A stretch of 64,000 bases of DNA, taken from positions 140,907-204,906 of the forward strand of contig JANQJS010000025.1 of the NCBI GenBank assembly GCA_028281535.1, given 5' to 3'. Position numbers and translations under genes: made by a program. The notes beneath the pieces are model-generated. The model was given only the letters and a program-made list of their open reading frames with translations. It ran no database searches and was not told the DNA's origin. The stretch comes from Sedimentisphaerales bacterium (GTDB lineage: Bacteria > Planctomycetota > Phycisphaerae > Sedimentisphaerales > SM23-30). Shown in pieces: positions 25,551 through 35,096 of this stretch (the stretch's first letter is position 1; every line of letters begins with the position of its first letter).

Positions 25551-26516
25551 TTACTCTTTTTTGATGCTGGTCGTGGCGCTGTCGAAGGTTTTTACTGGAC
25601 CGCTATTGAGTTGTAGGACCAGGCCGTTTTCAAGGCTGATGTCAATAACGCGACCGCTGAAGGGTTTTCCATTTTCGATGACGTCGAGTTGTTCACCAAC
25701 GTTGATGCAGCGGTTGAGCCAGGCTTGATGGATGAGATCGGTTTGGCCTTGTTGTAGTTGGCTGATGCGTTGATCGAGAATGGTCAGTAGTGTTTGGGCC
25801 AAGTGAACGCGATCGATATTTATATTCGTGAGTTGTTTGAGTGAAATAGCTTTTGGCCGGATGTCGTTGGGGTAATCTTTTTCTTCTTGTGTGCAATTAA
25901 TACCGATACCTAAAACATAAGCAGACGTGTTTTGAATTCGTCTTGCTTCGACCATGGTGCCAGCTAATTTTTTTTGATCAATAATAATATCGTTTGGCCA
26001 TTTTATTCTTGTGGCGGTGTTTGCTACCTGTTCGATAGCTTCGGCAGTGACTAAGCCTGTGAGTAATGATAAAACACTGCCATAGGTATCAAATGATTGC
26101 AGGAGAATCGAGCAAAGTAAACTCTGGCCCGGTTCGCTCTGCCAGGCACTTCCCATGCGACCGCGACCTTTGGATTGATTTTCGGCAAAAACTGCCAGCC
26201 CATCGAATCCATCTTCATTAGCATGCTGCCAGGCGATGTCGTTGGTGCTTTGTGTGCTTTGGTAGACGAGTATTTTCTTTCCGATGCGTTGGGTGTTCAG
26301 GCTAAATTCCAAGATGTCTGAATCAAGTGTATGTTTTGCCTGAATCAACCTAAAGCCATCGATAGGGGAGGATTCGATTTTGTATCCCAAGTTTATGAGG
26401 TATTGGAGTTGCTGTTGTATGTCTTGAGGTGTTGTTTTGAGTGACAAGCTTAGCGTTTCAATACTAAGCCAGTGATCGCTATGGCGGCGCAGGAGATCTA
26501 ATAGTGTTGTTGCCAT
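25551..26516 (-). CDS. birA: Biotin--[acetyl-CoA-carboxylase] ligase / biotin operon repressor
   Basis: BirA activates biotin with ATP and attaches it to the biotin carrier of acetyl-CoA carboxylase. The 321-residue protein has an N-terminal winged helix over residues 1-60 (LLDLLRRHSDHWLSIETLS), so it may also repress biotin genes. The ligase motifs are QSTNDIAW, the biotinyl-AMP loop GRGRMGSAWQSEPGQSLL, and IKWPNDIIIDQKKLAGTMVE. The small C-terminal domain is present. It is the last gene of uvrB-nadC-birA, 18 bases after nadC. Confidence 0.95.
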   Translation of the reverse strand: MATTLLDLLRRHSDHWLSIETLSLSLKTTPQDIQQQLQYLINLGYKIESSPIDGFRLIQAKHTLDSDILEFSLNTQRIGKKILVYQSTQSTNDIAWQHANEDGFDGLAVFAENQSKGRGRMGSAWQSEPGQSLLCSILLQSFDTYGSVLSLLTGLVTAEAIEQVANTATRIKWPNDIIIDQKKLAGTMVEARRIQNTSAYVLGIGINCTQEEKDYPNDIRPKAISLKQLTNINIDRVHLAQTLLTILDQRISQLQQGQTDLIHQAWLNRCINVGEQLDVIENGKPFSGRVIDISLENGLVLQLNSGPVKTFDSATTSIKKE

Positions 26517-26534
26517 ATTTAAGAGCCCCTGGAA

Positions 26535-27419
26535 TTATTCGATCAGATCCAAGCCGATATCAAGTGATTCGATATGATGTGTCAGTGCACCAATTGAAAT
26601 GCGATCCACGCCAATAGCGGAAATCTCTTTGATACGATTGAGCGTTATGCCGCCAGATGCTTCTAGGAGAATATTGGGATTCATTTCGTTTCGCATTGCT
26701 ACAGCCTTTGCAATTTGTTCGTTGTTCATGTTGTCGAGTAAGATTATATGAATATGCTTAAAGTTCAAAATTTGGCTGAGTTGATCGAGGTTATCTACTT
26801 CCGCTTCAATAAACTTTAGGTCTGGATGATTATCATACAGTCGGTTGACAGCTTCTGCCAGACCTTCGGACCAGGTTTCTTTGTTCAATGCCGCGATGTG
26901 ATTGTCCTTAATCAGGCCAGCATCATAAAGGCCCATGCGATGGTTCGTCCCGCCGCCGCAACGTACGGCATACTTTTCCAGTTGTCGCCAACCTGGGATG
27001 GTTTTTCGTGTATCACAAATTTGTGTTTTTGAGCCTTTTGTTTGTTCAACATATTTTTCCGTTTGGGTAGCAATCCCACTGAGATGCTGAAGGAAATTTA
27101 ACACCACGCGTTCTGCAGAGAGCATGTGTCGCAGAGGACCGGATATCGTGCCAGTATTTTGTCCCGCATCAATCGATTGTCCGTCAGTGCAGTTTGACTC
27201 TAGTGTTAGTTGTGGATGATATTCTGTTAAGATCGCCTGAGCAACGGGCAGGCCGCATATAATTCCAGGCTGGCGAAAGCAAATCTGAGCTTGGCCTTTC
27301 TGATCTTCTGGGATGGTTGCTTCGCTGGTGACATCGCCGCAACCGAGATCTTCTTCTTTGGCTAGATGAATCAGACTGATGTAGTCTTCTCGTTTTAGTG
27401 GTTTGATGTCAGGGCTCAT
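26535..27419 (-). CDS. nadC: Nicotinate-nucleotide pyrophosphorylase (carboxylating)
   Basis: NadC converts quinolinate and PRPP to nicotinate mononucleotide in NAD synthesis. The 294-residue length is typical. Motifs include EEDLGCGDVTSEATIP near the N-terminus, NFLQHLSGIAT, CDTRKTIPGWRQLEKYAVRCGG (partly cited), HRMGLYDAGLIKDNHI, EAEVDNLDQL and LLEASGGITL. It lies between uvrB and birA with gaps of 3 and 18 bases, so it is surely cotranscribed with them. No nadA or nadB is in the window. Confidence 0.96.
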   Translation of the reverse strand: MSPDIKPLKREDYISLIHLAKEEDLGCGDVTSEATIPEDQKGQAQICFRQPGIICGLPVAQAILTEYHPQLTLESNCTDGQSIDAGQNTGTISGPLRHMLSAERVVLNFLQHLSGIATQTEKYVEQTKGSKTQICDTRKTIPGWRQLEKYAVRCGGGTNHRMGLYDAGLIKDNHIAALNKETWSEGLAEAVNRLYDNHPDLKFIEAEVDNLDQLSQILNFKHIHIILLDNMNNEQIAKAVAMRNEMNPNILLEASGGITLNRIKEISAIGVDRISIGALTHHIESLDIGLDLIE

Positions 27420-27422
27420 GAT

Positions 27423-29477
27423 TTATTTTTTGACTCGCGTTTTTAACATCTTGGATCGTACGGTTTTGGTTTTGCGTTTTTTCTTGGAACTTTTAGGTTG
27501 GGTGCCGATTTGCGGTGCATCTTTGAGTTCGTTAACTTGGTCGCGAATTTGGGCGGCTTTTTCAAATTCTAAATTTTCTGCCGCTTCGAGCATTTCTTTT
27601 TCCAGGATGCCAATGAGTTCTTCGCGATCATAATTTTTGCCATCCGTCATGATCGCTTCCTGGGCTTTTTTGCGAGCTTTAAATTCTAATTCGAGACCTG
27701 CACGTATTGCTTTTTTAATGGTTTCTGGTTTGATACCATGTTTTTCGTTATAGGCCTGTTGGATCTTGCGGCGACGCTCCGTTTCGTCCATAGCATTTTG
27801 CATCGAAGGTGTTATCTTATCAGCATACAAAATCACTTCCGCATTCACGTTTCTTGCCGCACGACCAATCGTCTGGATCAGTGATGTTTCACTTCTTAGA
27901 AAGCCTTCTTTGTCTGCATCAAGAATCGTCACCAGAGAGACTTCCGGTAAGTCCAATCCTTCACGAAGCAGATTGATGCCCACCAGGACATCGAATTCAC
28001 CTAGTCGTAGATTTCGCAAAATTTCAACGCGTTCCAGTGTGTCAATTTCACTGTGTAAATAGCTGCATCGAAATCCTTTTTCACGGATGAAACCACTCAA
28101 GTCTTCGGCGAGACGTTTGGTTAAAGTCGTTACGAGTACGCGTTCATTAACGGCTACACGTTTTTCAATTTCATCCAGCAGGTGAGCCACTTGGCCACGA
28201 GCGGGTACCACAGAAATTTCTGGATCTACCAGTCCGGTGGGTCGAATAATCTGTTCTACCACTTCGCCTTGCGTTAATTCTAATTCATAGGGGCCAGGTG
28301 TGGCAGAAACAAATACCATCTTATTCCAGATGTTTTCAAATTCGCTGAATTGTAGAGGTCGATTGTCCATGGCGCTAGGCAATCGAAAGCCGTGATCGAC
28401 AAGTACTTGTTTTCGACTCTGGTCACCTCCATACATGGCACGGATTTGGGGCAGAGTTACATGCGATTCGTCGATCATGAGTATGAAATCTTTGGGGAAG
28501 TAATCGAGTAGGGTAAATGGGCGGTCACCGGCTGACAAGCCGCCTAGGTGGCGGGCATAGTTTTCTATGCCGCTGCAGTAGCCCACTTCTTGAATCATTT
28601 CCATGTCGTAACGCGTTCGTGCTGCGAGTCGTTGAGCTTCAAGGAGTTTACCATTGCCACGAAGTTGCAATAGTCGTTCGTCGAGTTCTGTTTTTATGCC
28701 TTCGAGTGCAGAGTCGATACGGTCCTCCGGCATGACGTAATGCTGTGCCGGATAGATAAATGTCTGGTGCTCTTCACTGAGGACTTCGCCGCTGGTAGGG
28801 TGAATGAGTGAAATCTTTTCAATTTCATCGCCAAACATTTCAACGCGAACGGCAATCTCATCGTAGGCGGGCCAGATTTCAACTACGTCGCCTATGGCTC
28901 GATATTTACCGCGAGTAAATTCGATATCATTTCGTTCGTAGAGTATACCTGTCAGGTCTCGCAGTAAATCGTCGCGATCTATTTCAAGTCCAACACGTAG
29001 CGGGACTACCATGCGTTTATATTCTTCAGGTGAGCCGAGACCAAAAATGCAGGATACCGAAGAGACAATGATCACATCTTTACGTGACATCAAGCTGGTC
29101 GTGGAACTCAAACGTAAACGTTCCAGATCATCATTGCGTGAGGCATCTTTTTCAATATAAATATCCCGTTGCGGTATATAAGCTTCGGGTTGATAGTAGT
29201 CGTAATAACTGACGAAATACTCGACGGCATTATTGGGAAAGAGTTCTTTGAATTCTTCATAAAGCTGAGCGGCTAGCGTTTTATTGTGGCTCATGACCAG
29301 GGCGGGTCTGCCAAGGCGTTGAATAACGTTGGCCATCGTGAACGTTTTGCCGGAGCCTGTCACTCCCATGAGTGTTTGGCAGCTTCGATCGTCTTGCAGG
29401 CCTGCGCAAAGCTGATCAACGGCTTTGGGTTGATCACCGGATAATTTAAAATCACTGACTACTTCAAATTTTTTCAT
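27423..29477 (-). CDS. uvrB: UvrABC excinuclease subunit B
   Basis: UvrB verifies DNA damage after loading by UvrA and recruits UvrC for incision. The 684-residue protein has all the helicase motifs: Walker [16 protein letters not shown], the beta-hairpin region [19 protein letters not shown], the DEAD-like [29 protein letters not shown], and QTIGRAARN. The UVR domain that binds UvrC lies at residues 615-655 ([22 protein letters not shown]). A Lys/Arg-rich tail ([21 protein letters not shown] in part) follows and is longer than in E. coli. First gene of a three-gene operon. Confidence 0.98.
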   Translation of the reverse strand: MKKFEVVSDFKLSGDQPKAVDQLCAGLQDDRSCQTLMGVTGSGKTFTMANVIQRLGRPALVMSHNKTLAAQLYEEFKELFPNNAVEYFVSYYDYYQPEAYIPQRDIYIEKDASRNDDLERLRLSSTTSLMSRKDVIIVSSVSCIFGLGSPEEYKRMVVPLRVGLEIDRDDLLRDLTGILYERNDIEFTRGKYRAIGDVVEIWPAYDEIAVRVEMFGDEIEKISLIHPTSGEVLSEEHQTFIYPAQHYVMPEDRIDSALEGIKTELDERLLQLRGNGKLLEAQRLAARTRYDMEMIQEVGYCSGIENYARHLGGLSAGDRPFTLLDYFPKDFILMIDESHVTLPQIRAMYGGDQSRKQVLVDHGFRLPSAMDNRPLQFSEFENIWNKMVFVSATPGPYELELTQGEVVEQIIRPTGLVDPEISVVPARGQVAHLLDEIEKRVAVNERVLVTTLTKRLAEDLSGFIREKGFRCSYLHSEIDTLERVEILRNLRLGEFDVLVGINLLREGLDLPEVSLVTILDADKEGFLRSETSLIQTIGRAARNVNAEVILYADKITPSMQNAMDETERRRKIQQAYNEKHGIKPETIKKAIRAGLELEFKARKKAQEAIMTDGKNYDREELIGILEKEMLEAAENLEFEKAAQIRDQVNELKDAPQIGTQPKSSKKKRKTKTVRSKMLKTRVKK

Positions 29478-29582
29478 GTTCGGATCAGATTTAGTTGGTT
29501 AGGTCTTATGCGAGCTCACTAAATTTTAAGCAATCCATTATAGCTTAATTTGGTGATTAGAACAATCAGATAAAGAGGAGCA

Positions 29583-30005
29583 TTAATCATCTGGGATTAA
29601 CCGTTTTCCAAGGCTAATGACTTCATCTTGCTTGTATCCCAATGATTGGTAAAAGTCGATCACTTCAGTATTTGACGCTCGGACTTGGAGGTTGATTTTA
29701 GGGCATCCTTGCTCGAGCAATTTTTTCTCGATGGCTTGCATGATGGCTTTGCCATGACCGTGACCTTGATGATTCGGGTCAACCGCTAAATAGTGAATCC
29801 AGCCGCGATGGCCTTCGTAGCCACCCATGACCGTAGCAATGATTTTTTGCTCGATTTGTCCAACCAGGAAAAGCTGAGGTGCTATCGCAATTTTGCGTTG
29901 AATATCTTTTTCTGGATCATTCCAGGCAACGACAAGATTACATTTTTTCCATAATTGTATGACGGCGTCTTTATCTTGAATTTGATACGTTCGAATTTTT
30001 AACAT
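29583..30005 (-). CDS. GNAT family acetyltransferase (YpeA-like)
   Basis: The start is ATG 30005; the longer open frame begins inside a terminator hairpin, so it is not credible. The 140-residue protein is a single GNAT domain. It has a hydrophobic strand near residues 45-60, the acetyl-CoA loop DPNHQGHGHGKAIMQAIEKK, and NTEVIDFYQSLGYKQDEV near the end. It is related to YpeA/RimI-like acetyltransferases; the substrate is unknown. It sits downstream of the SH3-domain gene and behind its terminator, so it depends on read-through or its own promoter. Confidence 0.88.
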   Translation of the reverse strand: MLKIRTYQIQDKDAVIQLWKKCNLVVAWNDPEKDIQRKIAIAPQLFLVGQIEQKIIATVMGGYEGHRGWIHYLAVDPNHQGHGHGKAIMQAIEKKLLEQGCPKINLQVRASNTEVIDFYQSLGYKQDEVISLGKRLIPDD

Positions 30006-30022
30006 GTTTATGTTCCCATAAA

Positions 30023-30048
30023 AAAAGGCTCCCAAGTGGAAGCCTTTT
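30023..30048 (-). terminator. Rho-independent terminator of the SH3-domain gene
   Basis: On the minus strand AAAAGGCT (30048-30041) pairs with AGCCTTTT (30030-30023) and is followed by a T-tract. It lies just after the SH3-domain gene's stop codon and before the GNAT gene. Confidence 0.85.
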
Positions 30049-30074
30049 GAAAATTTAAGTTATGTTGCTTTAGA

Positions 30075-31376
30075 TTATTTATCTAAGCTCGCTGGCAATT
30101 CCACGATGCTGGTCACGTGGATCAGTCTGATATTACTGTAGGCATCGTAAGTTGCTTTGCCTATTAGAGAGACGCGTTTACCGATCCATTGGCGTAGGTC
30201 TAATCCTGGACGCGTTGCAATGGCATAGTATGAAATACGTTCCATGTCATCCATCACCAAAAAACGTCGATTCTTATTGTTGGATGTAAACACGGATGAG
30301 TTCGCTAAACGACCTTTGACGACAATGTCCTGCAAACGTTTTTCTGGTGGAGCATTTACGGCATAGGTGGTTTGGACTTTATCTTCGATTTTTGCAAGCG
30401 TCATTTTAAGTTGTTCGTCTTGAGCTTTAGATTGCTTCCAGATTTGCAGTGCCATATCAGCACGTCGTACCTGGCGAGAAAGTGATTCACTCGCTGTCTT
30501 AATTGAGCTTGATTCAGTTCGTTTAATAATGGCGTCAAGTGTTTGATTGATTTTTGTGAAATCACGCTCTTGGATGGGTTTGTTCATTTGATCCTGCATC
30601 ATTTTTGCAACCAAGTCATAATCTCGACGATCGATATCGAGGGCTGAAAGAACAGGAGCAGCAGGTTTTTCTGGTGCAACCACAAGGGTTTGTTGAACAG
30701 CTGTTTCGGTTGTCGCCGCGACCGTTTCAGTGGTTGTCGCTTCAGGTTTTGGTGCAGTGATGTTTTTTTCTGTAACTGCTGTAAGTGGTTCTTTTGAGCG
30801 TTCGATGAAATCGAGTGAAACCCAAAAATAACATTTAGGTGGGCAAGCAATTTTATAGTAGTTGTCCTGCTCGCCAATGATTTCAACGACGTCACCTTGA
30901 TTGAGAAGCGTTTGTTGCTCATCCGCTTTTTCAGGTGCCACTTTGATGCTCCCGGCACGAACGCGAACATGATCTGTTTTGACCATTCCTTTAACTGTCA
31001 GGACATGACGTACGGCAGCGCCTTCCGTTGAAGGAGGCGTTACTTCAGTGCTGTTTTCGAGTAGATCCACATATTCTTTTGCAATAAAGCTAAAGCAATT
31101 TTTGGTGGGTTCTACCTTTGCCCAGCCAAACATTTCTTTGTGGACAACCACTTTTTCACCTTTGTTCACATATCCTGATGGATAATAGACCTGAGCTGGT
31201 CCGGCACGGACATAGACTTGGTCACCTGTGATCATGCCAACATAAGGAAATTTAGCCGTTTCAGCCGGTTTTGTGCCCGCTGGTGCGCCTGTTTGTGCTT
31301 CTAATTGGCAAACACAAAGTAGTGTAAAAATAATGGTTAATACGATTTTATAATTTTTTCTCACAGATTTTGACAT
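30075..31376 (-). CDS. Exported bacterial SH3-domain protein
   Basis: The start is ATG 31376, nine bases after GGGAG. The 433-residue protein has a signal peptide (YKIVLTIIFTLLCVCQLEAQ). Two bacterial SH3 domains follow at residues 45-105 (GDQVYVRAGPAQVYYPSGYV) and 125-190 (TDHVRVRAGSIKVAPEKADE). A Thr/Ala/Val/Pro-rich linker, a helical stretch near 255-345, and a C-terminal domain with RRFLVMDDMERISYYAIATR complete it. SH3b domains usually bind cell-wall or extracellular ligands. The function is otherwise unknown. Confidence 0.8.
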   Translation of the reverse strand: MSKSVRKNYKIVLTIIFTLLCVCQLEAQTGAPAGTKPAETAKFPYVGMITGDQVYVRAGPAQVYYPSGYVNKGEKVVVHKEMFGWAKVEPTKNCFSFIAKEYVDLLENSTEVTPPSTEGAAVRHVLTVKGMVKTDHVRVRAGSIKVAPEKADEQQTLLNQGDVVEIIGEQDNYYKIACPPKCYFWVSLDFIERSKEPLTAVTEKNITAPKPEATTTETVAATTETAVQQTLVVAPEKPAAPVLSALDIDRRDYDLVAKMMQDQMNKPIQERDFTKINQTLDAIIKRTESSSIKTASESLSRQVRRADMALQIWKQSKAQDEQLKMTLAKIEDKVQTTYAVNAPPEKRLQDIVVKGRLANSSVFTSNNKNRRFLVMDDMERISYYAIATRPGLDLRQWIGKRVSLIGKATYDAYSNIRLIHVTSIVELPASLDK

Positions 31377-31730
31377 GACTGACAACTCCCGGAAAAGCTT
31401 TTGTTTACTGCATTTAACGAAAGCCGAACCTATCAGAACTTCTTAGAATTGTCAACCTGAATCGCCTGTTAAATGTTATTTTTTCAGTTTATTCCTTATT
31501 TTATATTCTTTGGTTTGCTCCTCAGAGATGTCTATATCTTAATCTTAAACCAGCAATAGATAGCATTTTCAACTAAAATTTGTGTAACACCTCAGGTCGG
31601 CCCGACTCTATATACCATGGACAAGATTTTTCCTAATACGCTTGATTCCGACACCGCAATCGTTACAATCTGATTGCTTAATGTTTCGTGAAACAACTAG
31701 TTATAAATTTCAAGAAGGTCAAAGCCCTCT
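31377..31730. other. Intergenic region before the rhomboid gene
   Basis: The 350-base AT-rich stretch lies between divergent genes. It has one perfect inverted repeat, TGTTTC-gt-GAAACA at 31682-31695, about 40 bases before the rhomboid start. No further feature was recognised. Confidence 0.4.
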
Positions 31731-32936
31731 ATGATAATTCCTATCGGTACGAATAACCGACTGCAGCGTAGGCCTACCGCAAACTATGTACTGCTCGGTC
31801 TGAATATTCTTATTTTTATTATTCCGATTTTTTTGCAAGCCATTGATAATCGCTCTGGAATTTCCCCTGGGGGAACAGAATCTTTGGCCATGTCTGTTGA
31901 ACGAAAACTTAATTCTTTAAAACTGCATTCCACCGAACCGAGATTGTATGAATTTATTACTTACGCATTTCTTCATGCCAACATAATGCACATTTTGGGT
32001 AATATGCTTTTTCTGCTGATTTTTGGCAACAATGTTAACGATCGTTTAGGGCATACCGGTTACGTGTTGTTATATTTAGGTGGAGCCATATTTAGCGGTA
32101 TTGGGCATGTGCTCTTTAATGTAGAGCCAGTTGTGGGGGCTTCAGGAGCGGTGGCGGCCGTGACGGGGGCTTATATGGTGTTGTTTCCCAAAACCAATAT
32201 TCATATTTTCTGGTTTTTTATTCTTATTACGACATTTGAAATACCTGCATTGTATTTTATCCTCTTTAAGTTGATCATTTATGATAACCTGATCATGCCA
32301 AGCATGTCTGGGCCAACCAATGTAGCCTATGGTGCACACCTGGCAGGTTATCTGTTTGGCGTGGTGGTGCCTATGCTTTTGATTATGATTAAACTCATTC
32401 CGCATAGCCAATTTGATTTATGGGCATTGACAAAACGTTGGCACAGGCGGCAGCAATATAATACTGCTGTGCATAGCGGCTATGATCCATTTGGGCACTC
32501 TGAGCCCAAGAAGAAAACCGTTTTTTCCAAAGTGAAGAATTCAGGCAATTCCGCTCAGGAACAACAGATCACAGATATGCGTGGAAAAATTGGTGTATGC
32601 TTGCAGCAGGGAAATTATAATGAGGCCTCTCGTCTCTATGTTGAGCTTATGCAGATTGATTCTAAGCAAGTGCTCGCAGAGCAGAATCAATTGGATGTTG
32701 CCAATAAGTTGATGCAGGATCAATATCACGTCGATGCGGCTCAGGCATATGAGTTGTTTTTGGAAAGTTATCCTCGCTATCCTTTTATTGAGCAGATTCA
32801 ATTAATGCTTGGGTTACTTTATAGTCGCTACCTCGAGAGTCCAAAACAAGCTCGGGAAAATTTAGAAAAAGCGATGGATAAGCTTCGCGATCCTGGCCAA
32901 CGGCAAATGTGTCAAGAAGAGTTAAATAAATTATAA
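31731..32936 (+). CDS. Rhomboid-family intramembrane serine protease with C-terminal TPR-like region
   Basis: The 401-residue protein begins with a six-helix rhomboid domain. The catalytic dyad is visible: Ser138 in VGASGAVAA and His203 in AYGAHLAGYLFG. HANIMHILGNMLFLLIFG is the conserved helix-2 motif. Residues 285-401 are a soluble helical region with repeated paired helices (GVCLQQGNYNEASRLYVELM, DAAQAYELFLESYPRYP), resembling tetratricopeptide repeats, probably for partner binding in the cytoplasm. Rhomboids cleave membrane proteins within or near the bilayer; the substrate is unknown. The start ATG 31731 has no strong ribosome site. Confidence 0.9.
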   Translation: MIIPIGTNNRLQRRPTANYVLLGLNILIFIIPIFLQAIDNRSGISPGGTESLAMSVERKLNSLKLHSTEPRLYEFITYAFLHANIMHILGNMLFLLIFGNNVNDRLGHTGYVLLYLGGAIFSGIGHVLFNVEPVVGASGAVAAVTGAYMVLFPKTNIHIFWFFILITTFEIPALYFILFKLIIYDNLIMPSMSGPTNVAYGAHLAGYLFGVVVPMLLIMIKLIPHSQFDLWALTKRWHRRQQYNTAVHSGYDPFGHSEPKKKTVFSKVKNSGNSAQEQQITDMRGKIGVCLQQGNYNEASRLYVELMQIDSKQVLAEQNQLDVANKLMQDQYHVDAAQAYELFLESYPRYPFIEQIQLMLGLLYSRYLESPKQARENLEKAMDKLRDPGQRQMCQEELNKL

Positions 32937-32972
32937 CTGATCTTTTAATCCTTAGTTGGTTGAGAATAATTG

Positions 32973-34004
32973 ATGATCACAACACTTGCATTTATGGACC
33001 ATTTAATACCCTTTAAACAAATAGCCGAGTCAGGTACAGTCGGCATCATTGGTTTATTTGTGATTATGATTGTCAGTTTAGCTGTCATTGGTAAGGGGGC
33101 AGATTGGCTTGTTGAAGGTACCGCGCAATTAGCCTATCGATTAGGGATACCAAAAATTGTCGTAGGCGCAACTGTAGTTTCGTTGGGCACTACGAGTCCA
33201 GAAGCTGCTGTTTCTGTGATGTCGGCGGTTAAAGGTGAAAGCGGTTTAGCTTTAGGTAATGCGATAGGTTCAGTGATTTGTGATACGGGATTAATCTTTG
33301 GACTTTGTTGTTTGATTACCAAGTTGCCGATCGATCGATTTATATTGAATCGTCAAGGGTGGGTGCAGTTTGGATCGGGTGTATTATTGTTGGGGATCAT
33401 TTATGGACTAAATATAATGCAAGAGCAACCGATGATTAATCGTTGGATTGGTTTTGGATTGCTTGGGTTATTAGTGTGGTACTTATATATTTCAGTACGG
33501 TGGGCCAGGCAGCATCCTACACCTTCTGAGCATGAGCAGGAAGCGTCAAAGTCTGTTGGGTTTTGTTTTTTTATTATTGTCGTTGGATTAGTGTGTGTTA
33601 TCGCGAGTGCAGAAGCGTTAATTGGTTCTGCAACAGAAGTGTGTCGTTATTTTGACATTCCTGAAGAAGTGATCGCGGCGACAGTCATCGCTTTTGGAAC
33701 ATCTCTGCCGGAATTAGTGACAGCATTGGTGAGCATCAAAAAAGGCCATCCTGAAATTCTCATTGGAAATATTGTCGGGGCGGATATCCTCAATATTCTT
33801 TTTGTCACCGGGGCTGCTGCTGCCGCGACACCATTAGCAATTCCTGATATTGTTTTAAAAATTCATTTACCTGCGATGATGTTGATTTTACTGATTTTTA
33901 GAATCTTCATCGCGATGAACAAAACACATTTTCAACGCTGGTGTGGTGTACCATTACTGCTCATATACATCGGATTTATTATTCTTTCCTACACGTATAG
34001 TTGA
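32973..34004 (+). CDS. Calcium/sodium antiporter (CaCA family, YrbG-like)
   Basis: The 343-residue membrane protein has about ten hydrophobic helices in two inverted halves. Each carries the alpha-repeat signature: GATVVSLGTTSPEAAVSVMS with GNAIGSVICDTGLIFG in the first, and AATVIAFGTSLPELVTALVS with GNIVGADILNILFVTG in the second. The paired acidic residues line the ion path in characterised exchangers. It exchanges Na+ (or H+) for Ca2+. The start is ATG 32973; a TTG three bases upstream is in frame. It follows the rhomboid gene by 36 bases and may be cotranscribed. Confidence 0.92.
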   Translation: MITTLAFMDHLIPFKQIAESGTVGIIGLFVIMIVSLAVIGKGADWLVEGTAQLAYRLGIPKIVVGATVVSLGTTSPEAAVSVMSAVKGESGLALGNAIGSVICDTGLIFGLCCLITKLPIDRFILNRQGWVQFGSGVLLLGIIYGLNIMQEQPMINRWIGFGLLGLLVWYLYISVRWARQHPTPSEHEQEASKSVGFCFFIIVVGLVCVIASAEALIGSATEVCRYFDIPEEVIAATVIAFGTSLPELVTALVSIKKGHPEILIGNIVGADILNILFVTGAAAAATPLAIPDIVLKIHLPAMMLILLIFRIFIAMNKTHFQRWCGVPLLLIYIGFIILSYTYS

Positions 34005-34240
34005 AGCGAATAGTACTGTTCGATAAATCTTCGTCCGATAAATATGTAATTCAATATTTAAAAAGATTACCGGACCTTGTAACGTCTTTTCTCATCGCTA
34101 TTTCGATCAAATTTACCCAAATTTCATTCATTCAGCCGATAGTTTATACAGTCTCTCTGCGCAAGCTCTGCGAATAGATTGACTGTAATACAATGCATTG
34201 AATTGCGACTAACCTGAAAACAGGATTGAAATAGTCAAAA

Positions 34241-35095
34241 ATGTTAGACTTATTATTAAGAATTCAGGATGCCGCCTTACAGCTTGATCCTTTGACCATT
34301 TGGCCATCGGCATTGGTTGGGATCGTCATGGGAATGTTTCTCTGGTTAGGTGGCACGCGCTATTCCTTTTTTGTGGTTGGCATTTTAGGTGCAGGGTTAG
34401 GTGGATGTGCTGGCCTGCTGGTGCATCACTTTTTCCAAACGGAAATCTTGATCTCTGCGGCAATCGGCGCTGTGGTTTTAGCGATCGCTTTTGTGTTGCT
34501 GGAACGTGTGGTAATTGTCTTACTGGCAACGACTATTTTTGCATTGGCCTGTGGTACATCCTATATGGGCTATAGTCTGCAAGATAAAAATTGGAATGAG
34601 TTAATTACCATGCAGCAACTCAAACGTGTTGAAGCGATGCAGCAGGGTATAAATGATGGAACCGCACCAGGCAATTTGGCTGACTCATGGATGGCTCAGC
34701 CTGTGCCAGAGACAGGTGTCAATACAGAAGGTGAATCTCATCAAGCGGGTAAATCCCGTTTAGGTGATATCTTTGATGCGATTAAAGAATCTGTTGGTGA
34801 AAACAAAGGAATGTTAATCCTATGGATTTTGCTGGGAGCGACGATTGGGTTATTCCTGGCTTATGTACTTAAAAAAGTGATCATGGCAATCTGTTGTAGT
34901 GTGGTTGGTTCGACATCAATCATACTCGGTGTGATTGCATTATTTTTAGCAAAAGGTACGGCAGTGATTTCGACACTGGAAACACGGCCCAAGCTGACAC
35001 CAACCATCTTTGCCGCGATGGTGATTTTTGGTTGTATTTGTCAGTTAATTTTTGCTCGTAAACCGAAAACTGAATCTAGTGAAGAGGATGAATAA
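34241..35095 (+). CDS. Multi-TM protein (TM198/DUF4203-like)
   Basis: The 284-residue protein has about seven hydrophobic segments: four near residues 20-110 and three near 190-275. Glycine-rich helices such as GILGAGLGGCAGLLVHHFF give it a resemblance to the DUF4203/TM198-like family; I am not certain of this assignment. A soluble loop lies at residues 115-185. It overlaps nothing but is immediately followed by a second multi-TM protein with similar Gly-rich helices, so the two may form one complex. Confidence 0.65.
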   Translation: MLDLLLRIQDAALQLDPLTIWPSALVGIVMGMFLWLGGTRYSFFVVGILGAGLGGCAGLLVHHFFQTEILISAAIGAVVLAIAFVLLERVVIVLLATTIFALACGTSYMGYSLQDKNWNELITMQQLKRVEAMQQGINDGTAPGNLADSWMAQPVPETGVNTEGESHQAGKSRLGDIFDAIKESVGENKGMLILWILLGATIGLFLAYVLKKVIMAICCSVVGSTSIILGVIALFLAKGTAVISTLETRPKLTPTIFAAMVIFGCICQLIFARKPKTESSEEDE

Positions 35096-35096
35096 A

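Noticed and set aside
27766..28062. 98-residue plus-strand open frame within uvrB
   Set aside because: It is antisense to a well-conserved part of uvrB and has no support of its own.
31682..31695. TGTTTCGTGAAACA, close to the ParB site parS (TGTTTCACGTGAAACA)
   Set aside because: It lacks the central two bases needed for parS spacing, there is no parAB gene in the window, and a single copy could be chance.
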